A stretch of DNA of 64,000 nt from Latrodectus hesperus (GCA_037975125.1 CM075860.1:44523304-44587303); one strand, 5' to 3'. Counted from the first letter of the stretch, positions 16,352 to 51,463 are shown. A program made the numbers and translations. Notes: a model not told the origin generated them from the letters alone.

Positions 16352-17496
16352 GGAACAAGTTCAGTATCCCCATACACTTGGCGACGCGACGATTTTTTTG
16401 TCGCCAAGCTAGGCGCGCGTTTATTACAACGGGAAATTTCCCTAAGTTCGATCGAAAAATAAGCATTTCAGAAAATTTAAAAAAGGAAATAAATATAAAT
16501 AATGGACTTACTTGATATGAAGTTAAGCTGACATGCCGATTGGTATATTTATTTCGACATTTTTTTCGTTTGTCACCAGTGTCACATTTCAGTAAAAATA
16601 ATTATCTAATTTTACAAAAAAAGCATGCAAAAACTTATTTTTCAAATATATAATTTTTAAATTAAAAAAAAACATGAATAAAATATTTTTTAAATATATA
16701 CACATTTTAAGTAAATAAAAATGAAACAAGAATACAATAAAAAAATACAAGTAAGCAATAGAATTTAAATAAAATAATTACATCTTCTCCAAATCCAATT
16801 TCCGTTAAAAATTAATTTATATTTGCGAATCCTAAATTAATTAATAATTTGGAATCCTGAGCAAATCAATCATTATTATCTTTAATTTTTGCTAAAATAA
16901 TTTGTTGATATTTTTCAACAACATTTTCAATGAGACATTTTAAATTAAAACAAAAAGTAATTAAAACAATGAAAAGATGATAATAAATTAAGAAAACGAA
17001 ATAAGGAAAAAAGAATATTTATCGGTTTTAAATACATAAAATAAAATACATCATTTAATAAAAAAATATATATTAAAATTAAACCAAATAAAAATAATAA
17101 TGAAAAAGAAATAGTAAAAAAGAAAAATTTACGATGTTTGGACACTGGCGACAACGAAACACAACAGCGGGAATCCAGTGATTCCAGCAGCAAAAGTAAA
17201 CGAAATTAAAATGACTACCAATTAAAACGTAGAACAATTAGCAAAGAAAGTTCTGGAAAGTTCTCGAAGTGAAACTAAAAAAGCTATTGCCACTAAAAAA
17301 AGCACATATATAACGTAAAAATTATTTAAAACACGAGAAAAACGGAATCTGGCAACGAAAAAATAAAAATAGTAACAAAAACTAAATTTGGCAACACTAC
17401 AATAAAAACAAAAGATGAAATCGGCAACACTACAATGTAAACAACGGTTACCAGATTTGGCGAGAAATCAGTGTATGGGGATACTGAACTTGTTCC
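16352..17496. mobile_element. DNA transposon with 8-bp TSD, superfamily unassigned
   Basis: Inverted repeats of at least 26 bp begin GGAACAAGTTCAGTAT and are identical at both ends. A perfect 8-bp duplication AAAATTTA flanks them (16344-16351 and 17497-17504). Subterminal sequence includes cttggcgacgcgacg, with gtcgcca on the opposite strand. The 1145-bp interior is AT-rich with no transposase domain I recognise, so it is non-autonomous. An 8-bp duplication is compatible with hAT, P or Merlin. The start GG does not match hAT. The element at 45622 has the same architecture. Confidence 0.88.
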
Positions 17497-17519
17497 AAAA
17501 TTTATTATATAAGGACCAA

Positions 17520-17915
17520 AGCATCTGTTTGAAAAGCCGTTTTCCAATTATTCAAGCCATTAACACATTGACAATAGTACAGAAGAAAAAGCAAAATGAA
17601 AAAAACAAGACAAAACAATCACTTTATAATTAGTTTAAATCGGCCAGGATGATTTCAATTTTTAAAAAATTCATTAATTAATCGAATTCTAAATTAATTT
17701 ATTACATTACATATATTCAGATTTGTATGCTTGATTCTTGAGATCCGCTTGTAAGTCTTCGTCGATAATAGGACAAATAGCACAATGACAGATGTACAAC
17801 CACAGAAGAATAACGAAGAAAACACCCAGGGTTTCTAAATTAATAATTGCAATATTTGTGAGCAATCTATTTAAATCTTAAGACTAATGCCTTGCTTACG
17901 CCAACATTAAAAAAT
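17520..17915 (+). repeat. Dispersed repeat G, copy 1 (interrupted)
   Basis: It shares ttcaagccattaacac-type sequence, aacaagacaaaacaa and cactttat with 23400-23560. After about 130 bp of extra sequence it again shares tttaaatcttaagactaatg with 23600-23640. The extra block (about 17700-17830) looks like an insertion in this copy or a deletion in the other. Confidence 0.65.
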
Positions 17916-18304
17916 TTAAATTTTTCTTTTATTTTAAATTTCTGACATACAACTAAACTTAAAGGATTAAAACTAGATTTTAAAAAGAGTATTAAATGAA
18001 CAGTGCAGTCTTCAAACTGATTTATTATTATTTCGGCATTTTAATTACTAAAGCTCATCAAAGTGTTAAAATGTTAAATGTTAAAAAAGATATGAGTGAA
18101 TCGAATCTGATTACAGAATTGAAACTTTTTTCTGAATACCGAAAAAAAAAAAAAAAACAGATTTATGCTCTTAAACATTTTTTTCTTTTCCATCTTTCGT
18201 TTTCGGCTACTACTGCTTTTTGTATTATAAGGGGGAGGGAAATGACGGTAACCCAAACAGCGGAGAACTCAGAGGGTGTGTCATTGTTGCCCCGAAAGTG
18301 GGTG

Positions 18305-18515
18305 CGTCTAACTAATTCAGAATCAAGATCCAGGTAGAAGACCCCCAATCCTTCTTTGCCAACCGCAGAAATATTATTTCCCCATGAAGAACATGGCTAC
18401 CATGATGTACTTTACATGCTCCAACCACCATTAGTGAACACACCAGATCTTCGATTGTATCAGGATTCGAACTCATTATTCTTTAATAACGAGAGAGAAT
18501 GACACAGACAACCGG
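18305..18515 (-). mobile_element. tRNA-derived SINE, family D (minus)
   Basis: The B-box-like phrase reads aggattcgaactcatt on the + strand. The body matches 43545-43790 and 52905-53130 through ttagtgaacac-type and atgctccaaccacc/gccccagccacc sequence. Ends are approximate. Confidence 0.65.
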
Positions 18516-18792
18516 AACTTCAGATTATAAACAAATTATGTAATTTAACTTCATCGAGCTCTGATAAATACTCGAATGCGTATCGATAACATTGAACTTA
18601 TTAAAAATTTGTATTAATAAAATTTTGCTGAGATATTGAAACGACTATGAACAGAAACATTTTTTGAGTGGCTGTAAATATTATGATACATTTATATGAT
18701 AAACATAAAAGATAGCATTATTTCAATCTTTAAGCATTTTTTTAAGAATGACTCTTCTTAAAGCAAAACTCAGTGACACACACATTTTTAAT

Positions 18793-19969
<1,177 letters not shown>

Positions 19970-20345
19970 ACTTTTAAGATGATGAAGTCAAGAAGTGAAC
20001 AGTTGTGGCCTTCCTCCGAGTCCTGCCCAAAGCAATCCAAGAAGGGTTGTCTGTTGGTGCTGGCAGTTAAGGTGAAGAGGAAACCTCTTGCTGATCCCAT
20101 AAGATGAGACTTCTTTAAGTGCAAGATAAGTGTTGGTCTGCCTGTAACAAGGAAAAGACAGAAAAAGTCTTTGGCCTTTATACCAGGTGAGAGGTGGAGA
20201 TCTCCATTTTTTTTATTTTTGGCCTTTTGTCTGGAGGATAGATCTAAATGTGTGAGTTCTTATGTGGAAGTGGCAGGATGGTTCAGCCCTGCCTTGCAAG
20301 AGTATCAACCAGTTCCTTTCTGTAGGATGGGATCCCTTTAAATTT
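19970..20345. other. GC-richer unassigned block
   Basis: Its composition stands out from the AT-rich background and it may be a repeat or relic. Translations on both strands show no recognisable domain, and no other copy was seen in the window. Confidence 0.4.
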
Positions 20346-21120
20346 ACTTTGTGCTGATAAGATATCAGCTTTAATTACTTGCATTGACATGAAATATCTT
20401 TGATTTGAAAGGATTTTTCGTTAAGGAATCCTCATAACAAATACATAAAAAAGATAAGCTTATAATGAATATTTAGAAGGAAATTCTAGTCAATTGCAAG
20501 TTAAAAGTAACTCATTTAATAAAATTATTCACAATGAAAAAATTAACAATAATTTAATGAAACTTTAAATTTTCAAATTGATATTAAAATAATTGAAAGA
20601 TTCTGCTAAAGACATTCTAAAAAAATCTACTGAATTACTCAATTCTTGTCAACGCTCAAAGGATCAAAAACTTTGAAAAGTTTTGTTTTACGTTTAAAAG
20701 GAATGCATATGAGATGTTAGAAAAGAAGTTTAAAGTTATAAGAGAAGAAAATTTCATTCAAACTACAAAATAATGACAATGATTCTAATTGTCCTTATTC
20801 TAAAATGATGGCATCACATTCATTACTGTTGAAAGCATGATTAAATGAAAACAAAGAAAATTGGACCGAAGAAGAAAATATTCAAAAATCAATGTAGAAA
20901 TATTTCAAATAAATAAAGTAAGTTTTAGTTGTATTTTTGTATTTTGCTTTGGTATAAACTGGGACAATTTTCAAACTAATTTAAACATAAATTGTTTGAA
21001 ATAACAAATGTTTCTTTTCTCTAAGTATATTTTATTTATATTTCATTTTTTCTAATTTATATTTATTATTTTTCTCTATTTACATTTAATTTTACAAAAA
21101 AATAATTCACGTTCCGCTAC
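20346..21120. other. Unassigned AT-rich sequence
   Basis: Nothing supported. Confidence 0.5.
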
Positions 21121-21153
21121 CTATATACATACATACATACATACATACATACA

Positions 21154-21236
<83 letters not shown>
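21121..21236. repeat. (ATAC)n-(TA)n compound microsatellite
   Basis: About 15 ATAC units run directly into about 54 bp of (TA)n. Confidence 0.97.
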
Positions 21237-23399
21237 TTTGGTAACAGAATATAGAATTATTAATATACATATTATGTAAATTACTAACTGAAGTTATTTT
21301 TACTTTATTTTTATTATTCGTTTACCCGAAAAAGTGAGTTGTTTTAATAGTAATTACTTGTGTACCTATAAAAAATGTATAAGCAAATTTCTTACTTTTG
21401 ATATATTTATAGTGATAAAAGCTACTATTTTATGTTAATTATATTAATTATATCTAATATTTTGATCAGTAATACTTTTAAGAAGTTTAAAAGAAACAGT
21501 TTAAGAAATTTTGGCACGCAAAAAATTTAAATATTTAATAAAATTTCAAAATCTGTAGATTATTAGATTACTGATTTTGAAATTCAAAGAAATTTTAAGA
21601 TTTACATCTAGTAAAATGTGTAAGGGATATGGTCGAAATTAAACGGATGTATTTTTATTTTTTAGAAAATAAGATATTTAAAATTTGGTTATATAGTACA
21701 TAAGCTTTATGACAATTCAAGTAACAATGTGAAACTTTTTGAATAATATAACTGTTAAATTTCTAGTTAAATAATAATGTTATGTACAAATTACTATAAG
21801 CATATCATAGTTTATGGACAAGAAACTCAAAAAGTTCTATTGATAAAATTGTTTTACATTAATTGCTGAATATTCGTTATTTTTAGTTAATTTGATGCAT
21901 ACAAGTATACTATTATTTTGATACATATATAAAATACATATATCAGATTATATGTTTATAATACGTTTATTTAATTAGGTACTAACAACTATGAAAATAA
22001 TATAGATATAAAAGTCTTAAGGAAAATATCCAAGCATACTGAATATCATTGAAAACTATTAATTTTTTAAAGGATTAATTGAATATGGGGATTATAAATA
22101 CATGACTTTGTTTTAGAATTGTAAATTCTTTATGCCAGCATTATTCCACACTTTACGTTTTACATGATATCGTAACCCTCTTAAATTGAGTTTATCAACT
22201 TTTTTAAAGCAAAATTATATTCTATAAGGTTTAAATGAATATAACAGCTAAAAATCATGACAAATTGTGCAATAAACTGAAGCAAATTTCTCTGAACTTG
22301 AGACCGTATTAAGTTAAGGCGAACTAAAAGCAGAAATATCTATTTTAAATATGAACTAATACTATAGGCTATATTGTGGTTGATTCCAAATTATAGACTA
22401 TTTTGACTTTATGGTGACTATAATTTATAAATAACAAAAAAATATTTTAATACGACGAAAACTCTTTTGATGTATTATTATACAACATATTTCCAAAGAA
22501 ATTTTTCATGGATTAATAACTTTATCAATAAACAATATTGTTTCTTATAATTAAAAAATGCCATAGAAATGAAAATATAAAATTAGATTATATCCAACTT
22601 GAGTGACTTTTATTTTTTAAACACTGTTACACATTCACAAAACTGAAATTTTCACCCTTTTCCTTGGAACACCCTTTTTGTTGCAATTTTAGGAATTTTT
22701 GGGGAGATGAGGACACACAATGGAATAAGTGCCAAAGGCAAATGTAAGATTTGTGGTGGGTATGCATTGTTGCAAGCTCCCTGCCAACAACAGCCTCCAA
22801 CAAAAGACGGGATGAGCGGTTTCCCATTCGAAAGTGGGTTGTTTGATGGGTGTAAATTGGGTGTGGGCCCCCCTCTGTACTCACTTATGAATGAATGTGA
22901 ACCTATAAGTACGCCATAACTTTAATCATGTGTCTAGAAGTTCTATGGAAGAAGGCAGTGTATATGTAGAAACGAGTTTTAAAATGTAGATATTTCTCAT
23001 GTGGGATTAATAAGTACAGTAAAATATAATTAATCTGTACACTGGCAGAATACAAGTATCTCTCCTTATATAAAACGTTTTTATCATTATTGTATAAGCA
23101 CATCATTTTGGTTTAAAGCACAGAAAAATTGTCGAAATCTTAACTATTTTCAATCTAATTTTCCTAAAATTATTTCTAGAAGATAATGTTGTTTATTTTC
23201 GTTGTAATTGTGAGTATGCAAATAAATATAAGTATGTGACTTTTTAATGTCACTAGTGTGAATTCTCTTATTGACTCTAAAATGGTTGTTTCTTATGATT
23301 CCAATTGAGATTATGGCTACATCACTTTATTACAATTCTCATTGGTTTAAAATATCCGTGACGTCAGATAACGTTTCATGTACGTCACACATTATCATA
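21237..23399. other. Unassigned sequence with a GC-richer block at 22620-22920
   Basis: Most is featureless AT-rich DNA. The block 22620-22920 (gtgggtatgcattgttgcaa, tgtgggccccc) is GC-richer and bounded by similar words in inverse orientation (acattcacaaa and gaatgtgaac). A small unclassified repeat is possible but not shown. Confidence 0.4.
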
Positions 23400-23645
23400 T
23401 TGAGAATTTGCCGTTTCCCATTAATTCAAGCCAATAACATGCTGACAATAGAACAAAAGAAACAGCAAAATGAAAGAAACAAGACAAAACAACCACTTTA
23501 TTGTTATTCTAAATCCACAAGGACAATTTCAAACGTTAAAAATTTCATTCATTAATATAATTCTAAATTAACAATTCCAATATTTGTAAAGAATCTCTTT
23601 TAAATCTTAAGACTAATGTTTTGTGCTTACAGCAACTTTAATTTT
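23400..23645 (+). repeat. Dispersed repeat G, copy 2
   Basis: It matches the copy at 17520-17915 over two blocks without the 130-bp extra segment. Class unknown. Confidence 0.65.
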
Positions 23646-24975
<1,330 letters not shown>

Positions 24976-25088
24976 ATGTATGTGTAATCATGTGTGTGTA
25001 GTTGTTGTTTCCTATGGTAGTTTGTACGAAGCATACTAAAAATAAAAACTTGTTTTTAATTAAATTCTTCTATATGTAGTTTTTAAAA

Positions 25089-25395
25089 ACCGAACGATGG
25101 CTGAGTGGTTAGTGATATCTACTCCTGAGCTCTTGGTCCCGGGTTGAAATCCCGGTTCGGGCATGGATGTTTCTTTCCTTCTCTGTTCTCCCTGTGTTTC
25201 TCTGTCCTTTCTTCTGTGTTGTTGTATGAATGTGTCCCGCTCTATAAACGGGTTTGTGGTGATTTGGCGCGGATAACGCTACTCGCCTCCGTGACTTGGT
25301 TCACAGGTACCCGCTAGGTAACGACAAATGAATCGCAGTTTTCTAGACTTGTTGTGACATAAGGTTCGTCATCCAAGTGTGCTCGCCTTTGAAAA
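25089..25395 (+). mobile_element. tRNA-derived SINE, family B
   Basis: The head has gctgagtggttagtg (A box) and gttgaaatcccggttcg (decayed B box). The body contains ctataaacgggtttgtgg and cgcctccgtgacttggttc. A poly(A)-like end (gaaaaaaag) follows. No clean duplication was found. Confidence 0.88.
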
Positions 25396-26989
25396 AAAGT
25401 TCTTAATAATAAAATTGTTGAAAAACACCAACTTTTGTGTCCCTGAAACTAATGAGCTTTAGGAAAATAACCCAACTATATTCTGCCTATATGGATTTTG
25501 CAAACATACATACAAATTTGTATACTAAATTAATGATAAGTTTTGCTTTAAATTTTAACTCTGAAATTATTGTGACCTAATAGCTCAAACGAAGTCTTTA
25601 ATGCAGAAGCTACCGGGTTAGATTCAGGGCATTGATGAACAATGAGAGATACATCTTACGCTTTTGCTTCCTGAATGCACATCAGTTGCCGTGAAGTCTA
25701 TCCATGGAAAAAAAGGTTTATCACACAGAAAACCAGTGTTTAAATCCCCTGTGTATGATGTTAAAATGCCTCATAACAATGTGTTGCTGTTACGCTACTC
25801 AGTATCTGGTATCAAAATTGGAATAAAGTGACAGTTACTAAAATGTATTATTGAAAGTGGGAAAAAATTATTTTTAGGATGCGAAACTTGATTTTTAATC
25901 TAAATTTGTTTTTAAAGCTAGTTTAAAAATGATTCTGCAGATTTTCGATCTGTCAAGAAATTACTCTGTCAAGTTCTGATTAATATAAATGTGCTATAAA
26001 ATCTTCTAATAGAATCAAACATTTTTAATATAATATTTAAAATAGGATAAATTTTTTACATTATTTCAGTTTAAATTGAAACAATTTAATTTTAATTAAT
26101 TTATATAAATAGGATTCTTTTGCCCCATGTTTATAAAAGAATTGAAATTAGTTGCACACGATAGAATGAAATGAGATTGTGGTATCTGGCTAATTTAAAA
26201 TATGATCATTGTCACATTTTGAAGTTTATTTGTAAATAATTTAAACAATTATTAAAACACTGGTTAGAATTTACTATAAAATAGCTTTTGTTACAATACT
26301 CACCATTTCGGAGGTACTGTCATTTATCAATGGAGACTAGTGGCTCTTTCTCTAATATTCAAAGTCATCTTGGCACAAGCGTTTGGTTAGAAAAAATGTT
26401 TATATAATTAGATTCCTCCCTTTTTTTCGATATTCTGGTATGATGCAGACAGATATCATTGCTTTTTATTAAAGAAAATTTAGTATATTTTTCTGGTTTT
26501 ACAAAAGTAATATTTGCAAAATCCCACCACAGCGAACGTGTTTTTGATTTTCTCACTATGCCTCTGATAGGAAATGCAGTGTAATGCAAATAAATAAAAG
26601 GGGTTCCTATTTTAATGGTTAATAATTTTGTTACAAAAGTAAGTATTCAAACATTGTTAACCTCATTCGATTTTAGTTGATCTATGAAATAGGTCACTTT
26701 ATGGTGCAAAGCAACATTCTTATGAAAATTAAATAAATAATATATATCGTTAAATAATAAATGGAAAACTATAAGTATCGTTATTTTTTCCTAATTGCAA
26801 TACCTTTTCCTGACGCTAAGTATATCTTCCCGCAGAAAATGTATGAAAGCTAAAGAGCTTGAACAGTTAGTAATGTATAAAAAGTATATGAAATGGGGAA
26901 AAATAATTAATTAAAAATTGAAACATCTGTTATTAAGAGCTTATATCAGATTTTATTAACAGAAGTAGGTTAGTTTCATTGTCATTCAA
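25396..26989. other. Unassigned sequence, possible tRNA-like relic at 25560-25760
   Basis: Around 25575-25640 aatagctcaaacg and ccgggttagattcagg are spaced like A and B boxes, so this may be an old SINE. The rest shows nothing. Confidence 0.35.
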
Positions 26990-27145
26990 CAGTCTTTTTT
27001 TACACACAAGAGCACTTGAACCGGGACCTACAGTTTAAGGCCTATTTCGATTCACAACAATTATCCAAACCTGAATTGGAAATCGAACCCACAAACTCCT
27101 AAATCGAAGAGTGCTAACCATTCAACTGCCAGCTCGGCTTAATTG
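26990..27145 (-). mobile_element. tRNA-derived SINE, family F (minus)
   Basis: On the minus strand, ggcagttgaatggttagcac and gtgggttcgatttcc give A- and B-box-like elements. They are followed by ttaaactgtaggtc, shared with 14800-15065. Confidence 0.65.
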
Positions 27146-27478
27146 GTCTTGGGACATTATCCAAATTAATATTTTCTGTTATACAATCCAACGTAAAGCT
27201 GTTGTTAACTAAAGGAATCTTGCAAATTATTAAAAAAATATGACTTAAATTAAAATGACTTATATAAAGTTCAGAGAACATGAACGGGGATTAAATGTTT
27301 TTTAAGAACTTTATGTATGTCTCTCAGAATTTTTTTAATATCTATTAACAATGGGGATTTTTATTTGCTTTTAAATTTTAATTTACTTTTTAACCTCCAA
27401 AGGGGCAGCCAAAAGATTAATGCTTTAGTCTTCGATTCAACAGTTCGTCAGTTCATATCCCAGCGAAAACATTGATAT

Positions 27479-28082
27479 TGTTACAAATTTATAAATAATG
27501 ATTATATTTGTCTTAAAATATCTCAGACAGATCTGAAATTCTCACATTTTGGGCAAAAATTGCGGTATTTAGACTTGTTGTAGTTTAAAAGCGGATTTCA
27601 TAATGATTTGGCGACTTGGCGACAGTTGGCGAGATTCATGGTGACTTGGCGACGGTTGGCGAGATTCTTGGCGACTTGGCGAGAAATCGATACTTCTGGA
27701 AACATCCATCACCTAAGCTCTAGGACCAATATTTTTCGAGATAGCCTAGAAGCTTCCAGAACCTTGGCGAAATTGGTAGATTTCTCCGCCAAGTCAGGTA
27801 TAAATACCGCAGCCCGACATGGAAGAGTTCAGTTTTTGTGAAAACAGTCAGTGAGTGAATACGATTAGTTGTGACTGCTAGTTGTTCTCTGTCTGAGGTA
27901 TTTGAGACCTGTGATTAGAAGCTGTTTCTTATTATATCTGACGAATTGTAGCTGTATAATTGTGACTGTTACAGCGGGAATTTCATTTATTTAGTGAAGT
28001 TCTTACGAATAAAAGTCTTGTGTTCATTAAGTGGTTGCTTTATTCAACTCTCAATCGACACGAACCCGTGAAGCTCGGTACA
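27479..28082 (+). mobile_element. Solo LTR of a retrotransposon, probably Ty3/gypsy-type
   Basis: It begins TGTTACAA and ends GGTACA (TG...CA). It is flanked by a 4-bp duplication ATAT (27475-27478 and 28083-28086). A TATA-like gtataaatacc (about 27797) and a downstream aataaa (about 28008) fit promoter and polyadenylation sites of an LTR read on the + strand. Upstream of the TATA box, the phrase ttggcga repeats several times (27608-27680). No internal retroviral-type genes lie on either side, so the element was reduced to one LTR. Class is inferred from structure alone. Confidence 0.82.
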
Positions 28083-28289
28083 ATATAATCACTCTGAATA
28101 CGATTTAAAGTACATGTGTTTGTCTGTATATCTGTGCGATCAAAATATGAAACGACAACCACAAAATGGGATTTTGTCACAGACATATATTCAAAAAACG
28201 CTTAAGAAGAAAAAACGTACTCACCTAGTTACTTAATTTTTCTGATTTTTTTTTTTCGTGTGCATGAGACAGGACAAAAAATCGGAGAC

Positions 28290-29090
28290 AGAGAACATTT
28301 ATTGACGTGGACGATGACTCCCAGCAGTGGGTGCAGTCTTCATAACGGAGTTCCTTTGGGGCATGTGCAGATGATATAAACATCATTGGAAGATCTGAAA
28401 GAGGCCTTTCCAGCCCTAAGAAATGGCTGACACAAATATGGGACTTACCATAAACGAAGATATAATAAAATTTATGGAGGTCTCATCTTCAACTGTGAGC
28501 TACAACACTCCTTTATACATAGACGATCATACCTTTGCTTTTTACTTTTTTTATACCTATGTTTTTTGGACTGAAAAAGCAACTAAGATCTAAACTTATC
28601 AGCAGAAAATCAAAACTGAGAATTTACAATACACTCATACTACCTGTGCTGCTATATGCAAGTGAAACTTGGACATTAAATGTCGATATACAGCGAACTC
28701 TGGAAACCTTTGAAAGGAAGGTATTAAGAACTATTTATGGGCCTGTACAGGAACAGGATTGCTGCCGAACCAGATATAATTTTGAATTGTATAGAGTGTA
28801 TAACCAGCCCCAGATTACCCAGGTTATCAGTAGCAACATGCTAAGATGGCTTGGCCATGTCTGGAGAAGCCGGGAAAAAACAACCCCACTAGAATTTCAA
28901 CGTTTAAGATTCCCGAAGGATCCCTTGCTCGAGGAAGACCACCGACAAGATGGCTCGATGACACTGAAAATGACCTCAAGATATTAAAAGTTAGGAATTT
29001 ACAAAGCGTCGCTCTGGACAGACTGGGCTGGAAAAAGCATGCTGAAGAGGTAGCTAAGATTTATAATAGGTTGTTAAGCTATTAAATAAG
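28290..29090 (+). pseudogene. Non-LTR retrotransposon (LINE) pol fragment
   Basis: The C-terminal half of a reverse transcriptase is visible in broken frames. An Ala-Asp-Asp motif followed by INIIG (28367 on) matches the catalytic box. Then come NMGLTINED, LILPVLLYASETWTLN, ETFERKVLRTIYGP and MLRWLGHVWR. The frame then shifts, near 28850-28900, to ARGRPPTRWLDD and ALDRLGWKKHAEE up to a stop at 29085. This order is that of the RT thumb and C-terminal region of arthropod LINEs. The 5' part is missing and frameshifts or stops break the rest, as in a typical 5'-truncated dead copy. An A-rich tail (aaataagaataaaaag) follows. Confidence 0.88.
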
Positions 29091-29147
29091 AATAAAAAGA
29101 TTCATCATGGTCAGAAAATACAATTTTTTCCCAAGTTATACATCCAA

Positions 29148-29215
29148 GCCTTATTTGGGATTCGAACCCAAGTCCACTATGTGAGAGCCGATGGTCGTTA
29201 CCACCATACAGTCTT
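29148..29215 (-). repeat. tRNA-like relic (SINE head or tRNA pseudogene)
   Basis: On the minus strand ttgggttcgaatcccaa forms a good T-arm with five pairs. The acceptor ends pair only gcc/ggc and the D-arm is poor, so it is unlikely to be a functional tRNA. Confidence 0.5.
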
Positions 29216-30789
29216 GGCATACAACTAGCTGATGATTCATTTAAGTGCTTAAATTAATTTCTACTCAAGCACGCTTAATAATGAAATCTACTTAAGGCAG
29301 CCATAGACAGTCAATTTAAAATTCTGGTTACAAATATTTCAACTCCATAATTTTCATGATACAGTATATTTAATAATGAATAATAATTACATTTGTGATT
29401 AAGTTATTTCCTCCCTCCTTTTTATATCAAGAAATGGCAACTTCAAAGTACAGTAATTAAATTTCTTACTTAACATAAAAAAAGTTTACAGGAATTCCTA
29501 ACTAAAAACTGTAATAAAAAAGTAAAGAGCAACGCGTGTGATTGTCAAATACCACAGTCGTAACACATGCTTTAAGTGCAAAAAACATTATGAAAATTAA
29601 TACTTAGTTTAATAATACTTAGTATTATTTTAAACTTAGTATTATATTTAATTCATAGTAACTTATAATTAATACTTAGTATTAATAATAAACTAATGCA
29701 ATTTAAAATGTATAGCGAAATTTTGCTGAGCAATAATTTAATTAAGACAATTAATATTTAAATAATTTAATGCATATATTATTTATTAAATTTATGTGAT
29801 TAATAAAATATTCTAATAGAATTTATAAAGGTTTACATTTGATATTTATATATAAATTACGTAAAAATTAAAGAATTAAATTAACAACTTAATTTTTTTT
29901 ATAATTCAGTAGATAAAAAAGTTTATCTTTTTTCTCTATTGTTTTGCTTCAATTATTTTTCTTGCAGTAATTTAGTTGTGTGTTTAATTAATATAAATTA
30001 AATTTAAGAAATTTTTGTTATTTAAATTTCATTTCATTAAAAACAATTAATAGTAAAATTGCAATGTAATTTCTATAAAATAATCCTTTTAATATTTCAT
30101 TAAGCTATGCAATTATATTTGAATTACAGTTGTTTATTTAATTGTACTGCTTTAGATTTTGTATCAAAATATTACCACAGTATAATCATACATTTTCAAC
30201 AATATTTGTGTACTTTAAGTATAGAATATTCATTAAATTTCACAAAAAAGCAAAAGATCAAAGTCATTTTGAATTTGAGGGATTTATTTTTTTGAAAATA
30301 TATTTCAAAGATTATTTCTACAAAGAAATTGTTTTGATTATTAATTTAAAAATATTTTAATGATAATATAGCGCATGTTCTTGAATTTATATTATACACA
30401 TATAGTTCCTGAATTTTATTTCTCATTTTATAAAAATAATTACATTTGTTTTTAAAATGTCATTTTGATTGACATGAATTATAATTGATTATTCTAAGCT
30501 TTTAATAATTATGTATTTGACATGTGCATGTTTTCATTTCCTTTACATATTTTAAAAAATTATCAATATTATTGCTTGATTTTCTTTAGACAGAATAAAG
30601 AAAGTTACAATGTATGCTTGAAAGTAGATTCTCGAAATAAACTTTGGATTTTTCAATAAGTTTATTTAGTTTCACAGCTGAGTTCTTTATCGAAATATCT
30701 TATTTTGAGATCTATTTCGATTCTTGTAGGTGTGATCTTATTCACTGGGATTGGCTATTAATTATCAGGTAGCTATTGTTGAGATAATC
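29216..30789. other. Unassigned AT-rich intergenic sequence
   Basis: No gene is supported. The near-palindromic word aatacttagtatta recurs with small variations between 29595 and 29695. Confidence 0.5.
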
Positions 30790-31558
30790 CGTTTGTTCTG
30801 GTGCACTACTCTTTCTTGCCCTTAGCAGATATTTCAATACAGTTTGGCCATCTGTTAAGAAAAGTCATTAGCTTCGCTTCTTTGTATTGCAAGCGTACTT
30901 ACCATCCATATTCATTAGGAAATACAAGAAAAATCATTAAGCATTCCCTTCTTCAAGTCGTGGACGCTTCCATTTGGACTCGCTTGGCGGTTTTGAATGG
31001 TGCATGACCTTTCCCCCCTTGTGAATGAGGGCTTGGGTCATCTCTTTCAAGCCCGACACCTGCAGTGTCTTTTCTATGGGCTGTAGGAGGGTGACAGTAC
31101 ACGTGGTCAAACCAACCCCCTTAAAATACCTTAAGCAAAATTCGCAGGTGATACACCGGCCAGGGGGGAGGAGGAGGGAAGAAGTTGCTGGAAGCCCTTT
31201 TCGGGATATCTTTTAGGAATGGCCTTTATATTTCCCATTCATCGCACAATGCTTTTGTCAGGAAATTTCCTCAAGTTTCTGAAGTCAGAGCGCCATTTAT
31301 TTTGTCTTTGCCTCCACCAAGTGGACATAGCTGTGTTTGTGCCAGGTATATTCGCACGTGTTGCTGCAGAGAGTTGACTTCTCTTACACTTCCATAGGTT
31401 AGTTTTTCTTGTGACGTAGCAGAATCAGGATTAAATTGGAATTCTTTTTTAATTAATATGTGATTTTAGCTGCACAAGGTTACAGCATATTCCTTTTCAA
31501 GAATTGTTTAACTTGTTTTTCAAGAGTGAAGAACAGTTTTGGAAGAATATTTTCGAGC
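30790..31558 (+). promoter_or_regulatory. Candidate promoter and 5' UTR of the adipolin/ERFE-like gene
   Basis: This is a relatively GC-rich island (especially 31000-31400) in a very AT-rich background, directly upstream of the first coding exon. A donor-like cttccatag/gttagt (about 31398) and an acceptor-like gaagaacag (about 31535) would allow a short 5' UTR intron before the ATG. No TATA box is evident. This is inferred from position and composition; a repeat is the alternative. Confidence 0.35.
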
Positions 31559-31559
31559 A

Positions 31560-51120
<19,561 letters not shown>

Positions 51121-51463
51121 ATGGACATATTTGATACTATTTACTATTTTTATATTAATGTGTTTTCTAGAAAACATTTTAGATATATTAAACTTTTCAT
51201 ATATATAACTATGCATGCTTAAACTGTATTTATCGTGAATCATATAAGTCGATGTTAATATTTGTAAAACTAATAATTATAACGTCTAGATCAGTGGTTT
51301 TTAAATAATTTCATTTTAAGCAAAATTTGTGCCAAAATTATATGTAGCTGGTACTTAAAAAAAGAAGTATTTAAATTAAAGTTAAAACAGACATTTAGAA
51401 TATATAAGAAATGTAGTTATTTTTAAGCCTTAAAAGCTCCATTATTGATATTATTCCTCTATT

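Noticed and set aside
31025..31397. Short frames upstream of exon 1 as extra coding exons
   Set aside because: They lack family similarity and the signal peptide begins at 31560. Best explained as promoter or 5' UTR sequence.
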